From the NCBI RefSeq assembly GCF_002870965.1, contig NZ_PHSO01000010.1:33101-97100 (forward strand): a stretch of DNA of 64,000 nt. The letters run 5' to 3'. Shown one piece after another: positions 1 to 9,000 of the stretch (position 1 is the first letter of the stretch; every line of letters starts with the position of its first letter). The stretch comes from Tsuneonella flava (GTDB lineage Bacteria; Pseudomonadota; Alphaproteobacteria; Sphingomonadales; Sphingomonadaceae). Both the position numbers and the translations under genes were made by a program. Below the pieces are notes generated by a model. It did not search any database, was not told where the DNA came from, and saw only the letters and a list, made by a program, of their open reading frames with translations.

Positions 1-2
1 CT

Positions 3-1040
3 GAAGCCTCAGGGCAAGCTCCACTCGCCTCGGGGAGTTGGGCTCATCTGGCGGTTACAGCGGGCGATGGCATCGTGCGCCTTTATGTCAATGGCAGCGA
101 AGCCGCGCAGCTGAAGGCGGATCTTCCCGCTTTGGATGGTGCGGAGATTGTCGGGGCCAATGGTACTTTCCCTGGCTTTATGGGGGATGTCGACGAAGTA
201 TGGCGCGCCAATTCCTCGCGCTCCGCCGATTTCATTGCTTTGGCGGCCAAATCGCAAGGACGTGACGCCACCGTGGTGCAGCTGACCGGCGAAGCGCAGG
301 CGGCCGGTGAGAGCGGCGGCCACAATTATCTGGGTATTCTGTTTGGCGCGCTGACGCTCGACGCATGGGTCGTGATCGCGATTCTTGCGGTGATGTTGGT
401 GATCGCCATTGCCGTGATGATCAGCAAGGGCATGCTGCTGTCCCGGATCGAACGGGCCAACACTGCGTTTCGCGATCGTTTCAGCCGCGCGAATGCCGAT
501 GCCGGTATGCATGACGGGCTGGTCAAGAATGATCACCTGACATGGGAAGAAGGCTCTACCCTTGGCCGCCTGTTCCAAACGGGGCGCGACGAAGCGCGAC
601 TGCGCCTTGTCGAAGGCCGTCGGTCGAAGGAAGCTTTCGCTTTGGCGCCGCAATCGGTGGCGGCCATTCGCGCGGCGATGGATGCCCAGCTTGCCCGGGA
701 AGGGCAGAAGCTGAATGCGAAGCTGGTATTGCTGACCATTGCAATTTCCGGTGGGCCGTTTCTTGGGCTGCTCGGCACAGTCATCGGCGTGATGATCACT
801 TTCGCCGGCGTGGCCGCAGCTGGGGACGTCAATATCAACGCAATCGCGCCGGGTATTGCCGCAGCACTGCTCGCGACGGTCGCCGGTCTCGCGGTCGCGA
901 TACCCTCGCTGTTCGGTTACAACTGGCTGCTTTCTCGCGTCGAGAAGGTTGAGACCGACAATCAGGTCTTTGTCGACGAACTCGAGAAGCGGCTGGCCGA
1001 AACCTATCGTCCTGGCCCGGTTGCAGTCGCATCCGCCTGA
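3..1040 (+). CDS. LamG-ExbB/TolQ fusion proton-channel protein (5' partial)
   Basis: The reading frame is open from the left edge, so the true start lies outside the window; 345 residues are visible. The first ~60 residues (SWAHLAVT...RLYVNG...DEVWRANSSRS) match the end of a LamG/concanavalin-like jelly-roll domain. A membrane segment (LDAWVVIAILAVMLVIAIAV) and a classical MotA/TolQ/ExbB channel follow, with two more hydrophobic segments (GPFLGLLGTVIGVMITFAG and IAPGIAAALLATVAGLAVAIP). Ordinary ExbB is about 230 aa without an extracytoplasmic lectin-like module, so this is the fused form; in this family DUF2341 often precedes LamG, but that part cannot be seen here. It is followed closely by exbD and tonB genes, so it should form the inner-membrane proton channel that energises TonB. 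The LamG part would face the periplasm. Confidence 0.85.
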   Translation, partial: EASGQAPLASGSWAHLAVTAGDGIVRLYVNGSEAAQLKADLPALDGAEIVGANGTFPGFMGDVDEVWRANSSRSADFIALAAKSQGRDATVVQLTGEAQAAGESGGHNYLGILFGALTLDAWVVIAILAVMLVIAIAVMISKGMLLSRIERANTAFRDRFSRANADAGMHDGLVKNDHLTWEEGSTLGRLFQTGRDEARLRLVEGRRSKEAFALAPQSVAAIRAAMDAQLAREGQKLNAKLVLLTIAISGGPFLGLLGTVIGVMITFAGVAAAGDVNINAIAPGIAAALLATVAGLAVAIPSLFGYNWLLSRVEKVETDNQVFVDELEKRLAETYRPGPVAVASA

Positions 1041-1067
1041 CCCTTCGCACATACGAGGAGACTGGCG

Positions 1068-1475
1068 ATGCAGGTCCAGAAAAAGCGCAAGCCCTATGAC
1101 GAGATCAACGTCACGCCGATGGTCGATCTCACCCTGGTGCTGCTGATCATCTTCATTCTGCTGACAACGGCAGCGGTGCAGGGGATCAAGGTCAATGTGC
1201 CCAAGGCAAGCTCCTCGGTGAGCCTTGCCAAGCCGACGACCAAGGCGATCACGATCGACGATCAGGGGCAGATCTATCTCGATACCTTTGCGGTAACGCT
1301 CGATGAGCTGGAATCCCAATTGCGGACCTTCAAGGCGACGACCGAGGAATTCCCGGTCGTCGTCAAGGGAGACCGCGTCACACAATATGGCCGCATCATG
1401 GAGGTGCTGGATGTGTGCAACCGGGTCGGCATCAGCCAGCTTGGGTTGGTCAGCGAGAAGGCCCGGCCGTCATGA
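1068..1475 (+). CDS. exbD: ExbD/TolR family biopolymer transport protein
   Basis: This 135-aa protein has the ExbD layout: a short cytoplasmic N-terminus, one membrane helix carrying the family signature (INVTPMVDLTLVLLIIFIL, with the conserved proton-channel Asp) and a periplasmic domain. It partners ExbB in the proton-driven complex that powers TonB. The start follows a GAGGAG-like ribosome site (cgaggagactggcg before ATG). It lies 27 bp behind the LamG-ExbB gene, and its stop overlaps the ATG of the tonB-like gene (ATGA), so the three are translationally linked. Length is normal for the family. Confidence 0.92.
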   Translation: MQVQKKRKPYDEINVTPMVDLTLVLLIIFILLTTAAVQGIKVNVPKASSSVSLAKPTTKAITIDDQGQIYLDTFAVTLDELESQLRTFKATTEEFPVVVKGDRVTQYGRIMEVLDVCNRVGISQLGLVSEKARPS

Positions 1476-2173
1476 GCGAGCTTGCTCCCATCCCCAAAAA
1501 GGCTGGGCGGCTTGGAGGTGCCGGTCAGGTTGCAGCGGTGGTGGTGCCGCTTGCACTGATCGCGGTGCTGGCCTGGCTGCTCTGGCCTGATGCTGATCTT
1601 CCTGTCCGCCAGGAACGGGTCGTGACGAGGATTGACATGCTTCAACCTCCGCCACCACCCGAGCCCGAGCTGGAAGATCCGATCATGGAAGATGAAGAGG
1701 AGATCGTTGAGCCAAACGAGCAGCCTCCCAGCGAAACACCGAATGAACAGCCGAATGAAAACCCCTCCGACGCTCCGAGCGATACGGCATCGAACCAGTT
1801 GGCGGGCCTTGATCGTCCGGCGGATGCCGGGTCGGACAACTTCCGCTTGGCGGCCGGTGGCGGTGGCGGAATGTTCGGACGGGGTACGGGAGGAGGCGGT
1901 GGCGGCCAGTGGGGCGCTTATGTCGAAGGACATATTCGCCGGGCGTTGATGCGGGATCCCAGGACCCGGGTTGCCAAGGGATCGGTCAATGTGACGGTCG
2001 TCATCTCTGATGCCGGGAAGTTCACTCAGGCCAGCTTGCGCAACTCTACCGGTGATAGGGAACTTGATGCGGCTATCCGTGAAGTCTTGCGCAACTTGCC
2101 GCCGCTCTCCGTTCCACGTCCGGCCGATCGCTCCGCCACGACCCATGCGACGATCGACATGAGGCGAAGTTGA
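1472..2173 (+). CDS. TonB-like energy transducer
   Basis: The 233-aa protein has a short basic N-terminus, one membrane anchor (VAAVVVPLALIAVLAWLLW) and a proline/glutamate-rich periplasmic spacer (PPPPPEPELE, then Asn/Glu/Pro repeats). A glycine-rich stretch follows, then a C-terminal TonB/TolA-like domain (WGAYVEGHIRRALMRDP...VNVTVVISDAGKFTQASLRNSTGDRELDAAI). This is the usual layout of TonB, which spans the periplasm and passes proton-motive energy to an outer-membrane partner. The ATG at 1472 was chosen because it overlaps the exbD stop as ATGA; an in-frame start at 1415 would lie deep inside exbD. The acidic spacer is unusual, since typical spacers are Pro/Lys and Pro/Glu. The likely outer-membrane partners are encoded just downstream. 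Confidence 0.85.
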   Translation: MSELAPIPKKAGRLGGAGQVAAVVVPLALIAVLAWLLWPDADLPVRQERVVTRIDMLQPPPPPEPELEDPIMEDEEEIVEPNEQPPSETPNEQPNENPSDAPSDTASNQLAGLDRPADAGSDNFRLAAGGGGGMFGRGTGGGGGGQWGAYVEGHIRRALMRDPRTRVAKGSVNVTVVISDAGKFTQASLRNSTGDRELDAAIREVLRNLPPLSVPRPADRSATTHATIDMRRS

Positions 2174-2262
2174 TCAGTCAGTTCCCCTTTCAGGCAGGTT
2201 TGCGACCTATGCCGGTTCACGCCGCACGTGTCCTGCCGAGACAAGTCTTACGGAGTATTCCG

Positions 2263-3882
2263 ATGATATTTCGCATGGCGGGCTGTGTAAGTGCCCTGGC
2301 CTTTAGTTCAGTCTTTGCTCCGGCGCTTCACGCTCAGGAAGCGACAAGGGACGCCCCGTCCACATCCACGCCAGAGACCGAGCGGCTGGTCGATATCCTG
2401 AACTATCAGGTTGAAGGGAACAGCGTCCTGTCGGCCAGGGAAATCGAACAGGCTCTCATGCCCTGGCTTGGACCGCAAAGGCCGCTTTCCGACGTTGATC
2501 AGGCGCGCAAGGCGCTGATGGAGGCCTATCACGCAAAGGGCTTTGAAACAGTCAATGTCATTATTCCCGCTCAGGAAGTGAAGGACGGAAATATCCGCCT
2601 CAAGGTTGCAGAGATGCGGATTGGGCGCCTCAGGGTTGATGGCGCAACCTATTACTCGCCGGAAGATATCAAGAAACGGGTTCCCTCCCTCAAGGAAGGC
2701 GAGGTTCCCAACTATAATGAATTGTCGCGCGACCTAGCTGCGGTGAACAGGTCGCAAGACCGTGTGATAGCTCCTACCTTGCGCGCTGGCCTGGAGCCCG
2801 GCACCGTTGATATCGACCTTACGGTCGAAGATAAGGTGCCTTTGCATGGCACGCTGGAGCTTAATGACCGGGCAAGTTCTAGTACGAAGCGCCTGAAGCT
2901 CTCCGGCTCGCTGACCTACAATAACCTTTTCCAGCTCGATCATAGTCTGAGTCTGCAGGGCCAGATCAGTCCGCAGGATCCAAGCCAGTCCTGGGCGGTC
3001 TCGGCATCCTATGCCGCCCCCGTTCCGGGCACCGACCTGACGCTGGTCGGCTATGGCATCCACACCGACAGCGACGTGGCCGCGCTGAGCGGGATCAATG
3101 TGCTCGGCAAGGGTGACATTCTCGGTCTGCGGGCGATTTATTCGAAGATTTCCGGCGACCCTACAAGGCCAACGGTCCACCAGTTCACTGCCGGGTTGGA
3201 CTACAAGAACTTTAAGGAAAACCTCCTTTCCGAGGACGAGGAAGGAGCCGCCTACACGCCTATCGATTACATGCCTCTGATGCTCCGCTATGCCTTATCG
3301 AAGCGGACGCAGGCCTATGATCTCGATTTCGGGATCGGCGCTGCCTTTGGCCTTCGCGGACTTGCCGCTGATGATCTCGAGTTCCGGTACAAGCGCTACA
3401 ACGCCAACGCCAATTGGTCAGCTCTGCGCGGAGATTTCGGTTACACCCGCAAGCTGCGGAGTGGCTGGCGGATCGGCGGGTCAGTGCAATGGCAATATGC
3501 TGGTGAACCGCTGATTTCCAACGAGCAGTTTTCGCTCGGGGGCTATGATAGCGTTCGCGGCTATTATGAGAGCATGAATCTGGGCGATGACGGCGTTTCC
3601 GGCCAGTTTCAGATCGACACGCCTTCCCTGCTGAATTCCGGCCTCGTCAAGCAATTGCGCGTCTTTGGCTTCGTCGATGGCGGCTACGCGCGAATTTACG
3701 ACCCGCTCAGCGTGCAAGACGAACATATGAAGCTGCTGAGCGTCGGCGGTGGTTTGAGGCTTCAACTCGACCATGGCCTCAATGCAGCCGTGAACCTCTC
3801 CAGACCTTTGGTCAGCGAAGAGTCGACGCTCTCGGACTTCGACAACTTCCGTATCCAGTTCCGTATCTGGGAAGAGTTCTGA
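2263..3882 (+). CDS. ShlB/FhaC/HecB-type TPS outer-membrane transporter (TpsB)
   Basis: This is the outer-membrane beta-barrel partner of a two-partner secretion system, here presumably exporting the giant protein encoded from 6026. After a signal peptide (MIFRMAGCVSALAFSSVFAPALHAQ) come POTRA-type repeats (residues ~40-190, e.g. YQVEGNSVLSAREIEQAL, then a ShlB-type POTRA ending RIGRLRVDG). A C-terminal barrel follows, containing the conserved GGYDSVRGYYES motif (VRGY loop of the Omp85/TpsB superfamily) and a terminal aromatic strand (IQFRIWEEF). The ATG at 2263 has a GGAG site 7 bp upstream and leaves a clean signal peptide. The longer frame begins with TTG at 2170, overlapping the tonB stop. 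Length (539 aa) is normal for TpsB. Confidence 0.9.
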   Translation: MIFRMAGCVSALAFSSVFAPALHAQEATRDAPSTSTPETERLVDILNYQVEGNSVLSAREIEQALMPWLGPQRPLSDVDQARKALMEAYHAKGFETVNVIIPAQEVKDGNIRLKVAEMRIGRLRVDGATYYSPEDIKKRVPSLKEGEVPNYNELSRDLAAVNRSQDRVIAPTLRAGLEPGTVDIDLTVEDKVPLHGTLELNDRASSSTKRLKLSGSLTYNNLFQLDHSLSLQGQISPQDPSQSWAVSASYAAPVPGTDLTLVGYGIHTDSDVAALSGINVLGKGDILGLRAIYSKISGDPTRPTVHQFTAGLDYKNFKENLLSEDEEGAAYTPIDYMPLMLRYALSKRTQAYDLDFGIGAAFGLRGLAADDLEFRYKRYNANANWSALRGDFGYTRKLRSGWRIGGSVQWQYAGEPLISNEQFSLGGYDSVRGYYESMNLGDDGVSGQFQIDTPSLLNSGLVKQLRVFGFVDGGYARIYDPLSVQDEHMKLLSVGGGLRLQLDHGLNAAVNLSRPLVSEESTLSDFDNFRIQFRIWEEF

Positions 3883-3972
3883 TGCCCGGAAAGTCGGGCT
3901 CTCTCGCAGGTTAAGTCATTAGTTTCAGGCGGTGGCCGGAGCGGCTGTGCGCCACATCGAATGAGGATCGAA

Positions 3973-5511
3973 ATGTTCAAGACAAAAGCACTTCTGGGTA
4001 ATTCAGCGATGGCGCTGATCATGCTTCTCCCGTCACCTGCCATGGCGCAGGCTACGGACGAAGTGGGTGTCGAAATTCTCCAGCTTCTGGTCGATGAAGG
4101 GGTTATTCCTTTCGACAAGGCTCAGGCCATTCTCGACAAGGCCCGGCAGAACGCAGCTTTGCGTGCCGAAGCTGATGCTGCGGCCAAGGCTGAGGATGTC
4201 GTCAATGTCCCTTATGTCCCGGAAACCGTCCGGGATGAGATCAGGGAGGCCGTTCGCGACGATGTGGTGAAGACGGCAAAATCCGAAGGGTGGGTTTCGC
4301 CGAACACGCTTCCCGATTGGGTGAAGGCGGTACGGATTTCAGGCGATCTTCGGGTGCGTGGTCAGTTCGACAATTTCAGCGATAATAACTTTCCGTCCTT
4401 TCCCGATGGTAATGCCATCAATCAGGCGGGCGGCGTATCCAATTCAAACTTCCCGCTGCTCAATTCCACTTTTGATCGCAAGCGTGTGAATTATCGTGCA
4501 CGCATCGGCATCGATGCGCGGGTAGCAGATGGCATTCAGGTCGGTTTGCGCCTGGCTTCTGGCGACGAACCTGGTGCCATTTCGACAAATTCCACTTTCG
4601 GCAATTACTTTGATCGCAACACGCTCTGGGTCGATCGTGCCTTTGTCGACATCGAGCCAATTCAGGGCGCACATATCGTCGCAGGCCGCATGCCTAATCC
4701 TTTCTATTCCACCAGCCTGGTGTGGGATGAAGACATTAATCCGGAAGGTGTCGCGCTGAGTGTCGATCGCGAGATCGGCGGAGGACTTGGCGTCTTTGCA
4801 ACGGGCGGGTTCTTTCCCTTGCAGGAACGCGAAATTTATGACGACACCAACCTCTATGCAGGCCAGATTGGCATTCATTATGGCTCGAAGGATTCCTTCT
4901 TCGCCAAGCTTGGCGCGGGGTATTATTACTATGAGAATATTCAGAGCCTGAAGAACCCGGCAGACGGCTCGCGCATCAATGACTGGAGCGCGCCAGCCTA
5001 TGTTTCAAAGGGCAACTCCAACTTCAACATGCGCACCGATGGCCTGACCACTCTGGTCGGTCTGGCCTCGGAATATGAGTTGCTGTCGGGTACGGCGGAG
5101 GTCGGTTACCGGTCCGGCCCGCTGACGTTCAAATTGTCCGGCGAGGTCGTGAAGAATCTGGCGCTCGATAGAGCGACGATCAACGCGCTGCGCGGTGGTG
5201 AGCAAGGCGTCAAACCCGGTGATCTTGGTTGGTTGACGCGCCTTGAAGTCGGCTACCCTGTTATCTCGGAATTCGGGCAATGGCAGGTAGCTGCTGGATA
5301 TCGTCACGTCGAAACGGATGCCGTGCTCGACATCTTCACGGATTCAGATTTTGGCCTCGGGGGCACCGATGTCGAAGGCTATCAACTGGAAGCCTATTTC
5401 GGCGTTCACAAGAACACCTCTCTCGGAGTGCGTTGGCTGTCGTCGGACTCGATCGAACGAGCGCCCTTTTCGGTCGATGTGGTTCAGGTCGAACTGAACA
5501 CGCGGTTTTGA
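3973..5511 (+). CDS. Putative porin (Porin_5-like) with N-terminal coiled coil
   Basis: A 512-aa protein with a signal peptide (MFKTKALLGNSAMALIMLLPSPAMAQ) and an alpha-helical periplasmic segment (residues ~30-90, EILQLLVDEGVIPFDKAQAILDKAR and onward). A long beta-strand-rich region then ends in an aromatic residue (VQVELNTRF), the usual C-terminal signature of an outer-membrane barrel. It resembles the putative-porin family (Pfam Porin_5), known from family descriptions and not tested here. The ATG at 3973 is preferred over 3961 because it has an AGGA site and starts the signal peptide directly. It sits between tpsB and the giant tpsA gene, an unusual position. It may be an accessory outer-membrane component or a nutrient porin regulated with the system. 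Confidence 0.75.
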   Translation: MFKTKALLGNSAMALIMLLPSPAMAQATDEVGVEILQLLVDEGVIPFDKAQAILDKARQNAALRAEADAAAKAEDVVNVPYVPETVRDEIREAVRDDVVKTAKSEGWVSPNTLPDWVKAVRISGDLRVRGQFDNFSDNNFPSFPDGNAINQAGGVSNSNFPLLNSTFDRKRVNYRARIGIDARVADGIQVGLRLASGDEPGAISTNSTFGNYFDRNTLWVDRAFVDIEPIQGAHIVAGRMPNPFYSTSLVWDEDINPEGVALSVDREIGGGLGVFATGGFFPLQEREIYDDTNLYAGQIGIHYGSKDSFFAKLGAGYYYYENIQSLKNPADGSRINDWSAPAYVSKGNSNFNMRTDGLTTLVGLASEYELLSGTAEVGYRSGPLTFKLSGEVVKNLALDRATINALRGGEQGVKPGDLGWLTRLEVGYPVISEFGQWQVAAGYRHVETDAVLDIFTDSDFGLGGTDVEGYQLEAYFGVHKNTSLGVRWLSSDSIERAPFSVDVVQVELNTRF

Positions 5512-5521
5512 GGAGGCGGGC

Positions 5522-5974
5522 ATGAAAAAGACACTCTTCATGGTTCTCGTGCTTTTTGCTTCCCCTGCCTTCGCCGAGACGCCTGGGGCCGTTTCGGAAA
5601 AGGTGGCGACACCAATCTCCCTTGATCCAGCGGAGCAGCTGGAGCGCAAGGAAGAAGAACTGCGCCGCATGACCCGGATCGCCGACAATGCACGAAAAGA
5701 GGTTGAGCGTTTGCGCGCGGACATCGCGCTCAAGGACGAGCTGATCGCGCTCGGGATCGAGCGTAACGCCGAGCTGTTCGCCATTACCCGCGAAGTGATC
5801 GACCAAGGGTTGAGCAAGCGGTCTGTCGAGCCTTTCCTGCAGACCCAACGGGTGAAGATGGAAAATCTTCAGCAGGACTATGTCGATCGCGCGCATGCCG
5901 CTCGAATTTACCCCGAGACGCTTCCCCCCAGTGTTCAACAGAAATTGGACCAAGAGGCCGCAGGGTCGAACTGA
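5522..5974 (+). CDS. Small secreted coiled-coil protein, function unknown
   Basis: A 150-aa protein with a clear signal peptide (MKKTLFMVLVLFASPAFAE) and a charged helical core (residues ~40-85, LERKEEELRRMTRIADNARKEVERL and further) that should form a coiled coil. No catalytic motif is visible. It begins 10 bp after the porin stop with a GAGGAG-like site and ends just before the giant adhesin gene, so it belongs to the same transcript. By position it could be a periplasmic helper keeping the adhesin unfolded or tethering the porin; this is inference from context only. Confidence 0.75.
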   Translation: MKKTLFMVLVLFASPAFAETPGAVSEKVATPISLDPAEQLERKEEELRRMTRIADNARKEVERLRADIALKDELIALGIERNAELFAITREVIDQGLSKRSVEPFLQTQRVKMENLQQDYVDRAHAARIYPETLPPSVQQKLDQEAAGSN

Positions 5975-6025
5975 TCGACCTCCATTCCCTCCTGGATGAC
6001 AAGCATTTTAAACAGGAATCTGTTC

Positions 6026-9000
6026 ATGTCCGTCACTATCGCCACCATTCGCAAGCGCCGTATCTCCGGTAAGCGTTTCAAACTTGGTACGAGCCTCGTT
6101 GCCCTTGCGGCCATGAACATGCTCGCACCGGTTTCCGCCAGAGCTGAGCAGCCTTTCGGCACACTGGTTGGGATGCAGGCGGGCCGTACCATAGGGGCGG
6201 ACGGTCAGGTTTCCGTCTGGCAAGGCGCGAACCTTCCGGTTCTCTCGAAGGAGGGCGACCGGGATCTGATGACAATCGTGCAGACCCAGAAAAAGGCCAT
6301 TCTCGACTGGGAAGATTTCCGCCTCCAAACTCAGGAAATCCTCGAGTTCCAGCAGCAGGCATCCGACTGGTTCGTCATCAATCGCGTGCATGGCAGTCAG
6401 GCTGCGGAAATTCACGGTGAAATCCGTGCGATCGGTTCGGTCTACGTCTTCAATGACAATGGCGTGCTGATTGGCGACGATGCGCTGATCAATACGCGGC
6501 AGCTTGTTGTCGGCTCGGGTATTTCGGACGTCGATATCGATGGCGATACGACGACATTCGTGCAGAGCCGGGCGAAAGCAGCGCTCGACTGGCAGAAATT
6601 CGAAGTGGCCACCGATCAGGTTCTGAAGTTCGAGCAGCAGGCCAAGGACTGGCTGGTCATCAATCGTGACCTGACCGAACCTGCGAATACCGGCAACGCT
6701 GCTGCTCTCGCCCAGGGTGATCTGACGCTTCACGGCACGATCGAAGCCAAGGGCATCGTCGTGCTTGAAGACAAGACCGGCTTCGATATCGGCGAAGACG
6801 CACAGATCAATGCCGAACGCTATTTTCTGACCCAGAACATCGCCGATGTGAACGTCGCGGGCAATGGCTTTGAATTCACCCAGGGTGATGAGCGGGCCAT
6901 CATCAACTGGAGCGACATGAATCTGGCGGAAGGCCAGAGCATTACCATCCATCAGAATGGTGATGACTGGATGGCGCTCAATCGCAGTATTGCGGGTGGT
7001 GTCGTTGCGCTCGACGGTACGATCAAGGCGGACGAAGGTCTGCTTCTGGTCGCGCGGGACGGCTTGGTGATCAACGGTGCTATCGAAGCCGGACAAGTCG
7101 TAGCGTCCGCTCTGGAAATCCGCGACACGGCTTTTCTGGGTTTCCATAATAAAGGAGGCGGGCTGTTTTCCTTCTCGGAAAACGATCAGAATAGTGCGCT
7201 ACGGCTGGACCCTACCTTCAGTAACAGTTGGATTTATCCAGAGCTGGGCCAGGGTAGTGCCGGCCAGACGGTGGAAGCCCGAACCGATCGCTATCTCAAT
7301 CTGCTGAATGACGAGCCGATAGTCGTCGATCCGAATGATGCACAGCATTATGCGGTCACGGTGGGTGCGGCGGGAAGCATCAGTACCGATGCAAAGGGCA
7401 AGATCATGCTCTTTGGTCCCAATGTCTACAATAAGGGGGTGCTGAGTGTTCGGGATGAAGGCCAGGTCATCCTGGCTGCCGGTGAGAACATCTTCATAGA
7501 CAGCCAGGATGGTGTCAATCTGGATGTCTACACCAGCGGTTATAACCCATTGGACGTGACCAACAGTCAGGTTTCATTGAACTATCTGGCACCAGCCTTC
7601 CTTAATGTTCAGTATGACCGGAGCACCCGGCGCTATTATGCGCAGGACAGCGTCATTCCGACGGAGTGGGTCGATTTCGTCAACACCATGACCGGAGGCT
7701 CGTATCAGGCGGGTGACCTGCTGCCGGGCACGGTCGGCGATACTCTGGTCGGCCTTAACGGTTCGTCGGAAAATCTTGTTTCCGACTATGTCGATGCCCT
7801 GCGCGCCGCGCGCGTGCGGGATATCGGTTTTACCGCCGTCAATGAAGGCATCATCACCGGCACAGGTGGCAGCGATGTCACTATGCGCGGCTGGGATGTC
7901 GAGCAGAACGGTGCGATCACGCTGACATCCACCGCCAATTTCCGCGCTCTGATCGACCTCCAGGCCGTGATGCAGGATCAGGCGGTCACAAATGGTACGC
8001 TCGAAAATAACCTCGCGGGCAATGGCACGGTAGTTTTTGGCAAAGGCAGCCTGACCCAGATAACGCCAGATCTTGATGCGGACGATACTTTACCGCTGAC
8101 CCAGGGAAATCAGTCGGTCGGCAATTTGTTCGTTGCCGGCCAATATGTGCACCTTCAGGATGACTCGCTGATTTACATGCCTTCGGGCACTGCGGAATTC
8201 TATGTGGACGCCGACGCCACGGTGCTTGATCCCTTGGGGGCGAGCGGTAACGCCAACAGCCAGGATGGATCGCGCTTCCTGATGGAAGGCGGCGCGACCA
8301 TCGACCTGTCGGGTTGGGATGTCACCCGCGAGATGGGCTATCATCAGGTGACAGGTACGGTTTATGTCGCCCAGCTCGCGGATTCGCCTGTGCAGGATGG
8401 TGGGCCGTTGTATCGTAAGGAAATTTCGGTCGACCGGCGTTACGGTACGGAGATTGTCGACTGGGAAACCTTCGACAATCTCAACCAGCTAACCCTTGAT
8501 CAGATGATCGTCGATGGTGGCACGCTGAAAATCGCCGTTGGTGACGATTTCATCATGAAATCAGGCGCGGTCATTGACGTGTCGGGCGGGTCGATCACTT
8601 ATGACGAAGGCTATGTCTATACCACGCTGTTGCGCCGGCTTGATGGCAGCATCATCGACATTCGCGAGGCTGATCCCGACGAAATCTACATGGGGCTTGC
8701 CAATGAGTGGGTCGTTTACGACCCTAAATGGGGGAAGCAGGAAACCTACTATGTCCCGCTTATGTCATCGTCGAGCGGGCAGTGGGAGGATAGCTATGTC
8801 GAAGGCGGTAACGCCGGTACGGTGAATGTCTGGGCACCCGACGGTGTCTATCAGGGCACGTTCCTGGGCGATGTAACCGTTGGTAAATACCAGAAAATCA
8901 ACCAGCCTGACGCTGGCGCGCTGATTATCAACGCTTATGGCGAATATGACGAGGACTATCTCAGCCAGCGATTGCTGATTGCCAACGCGATGGCGCAGCT

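Noticed and set aside
9..1385. Long minus-strand frame of 458 codons opposite the ExbB/ExbD genes
   Set aside because: It is antisense to well-supported genes and its protein is a low-complexity Arg/Gln/His-rich shadow of GC-rich coding sequence.
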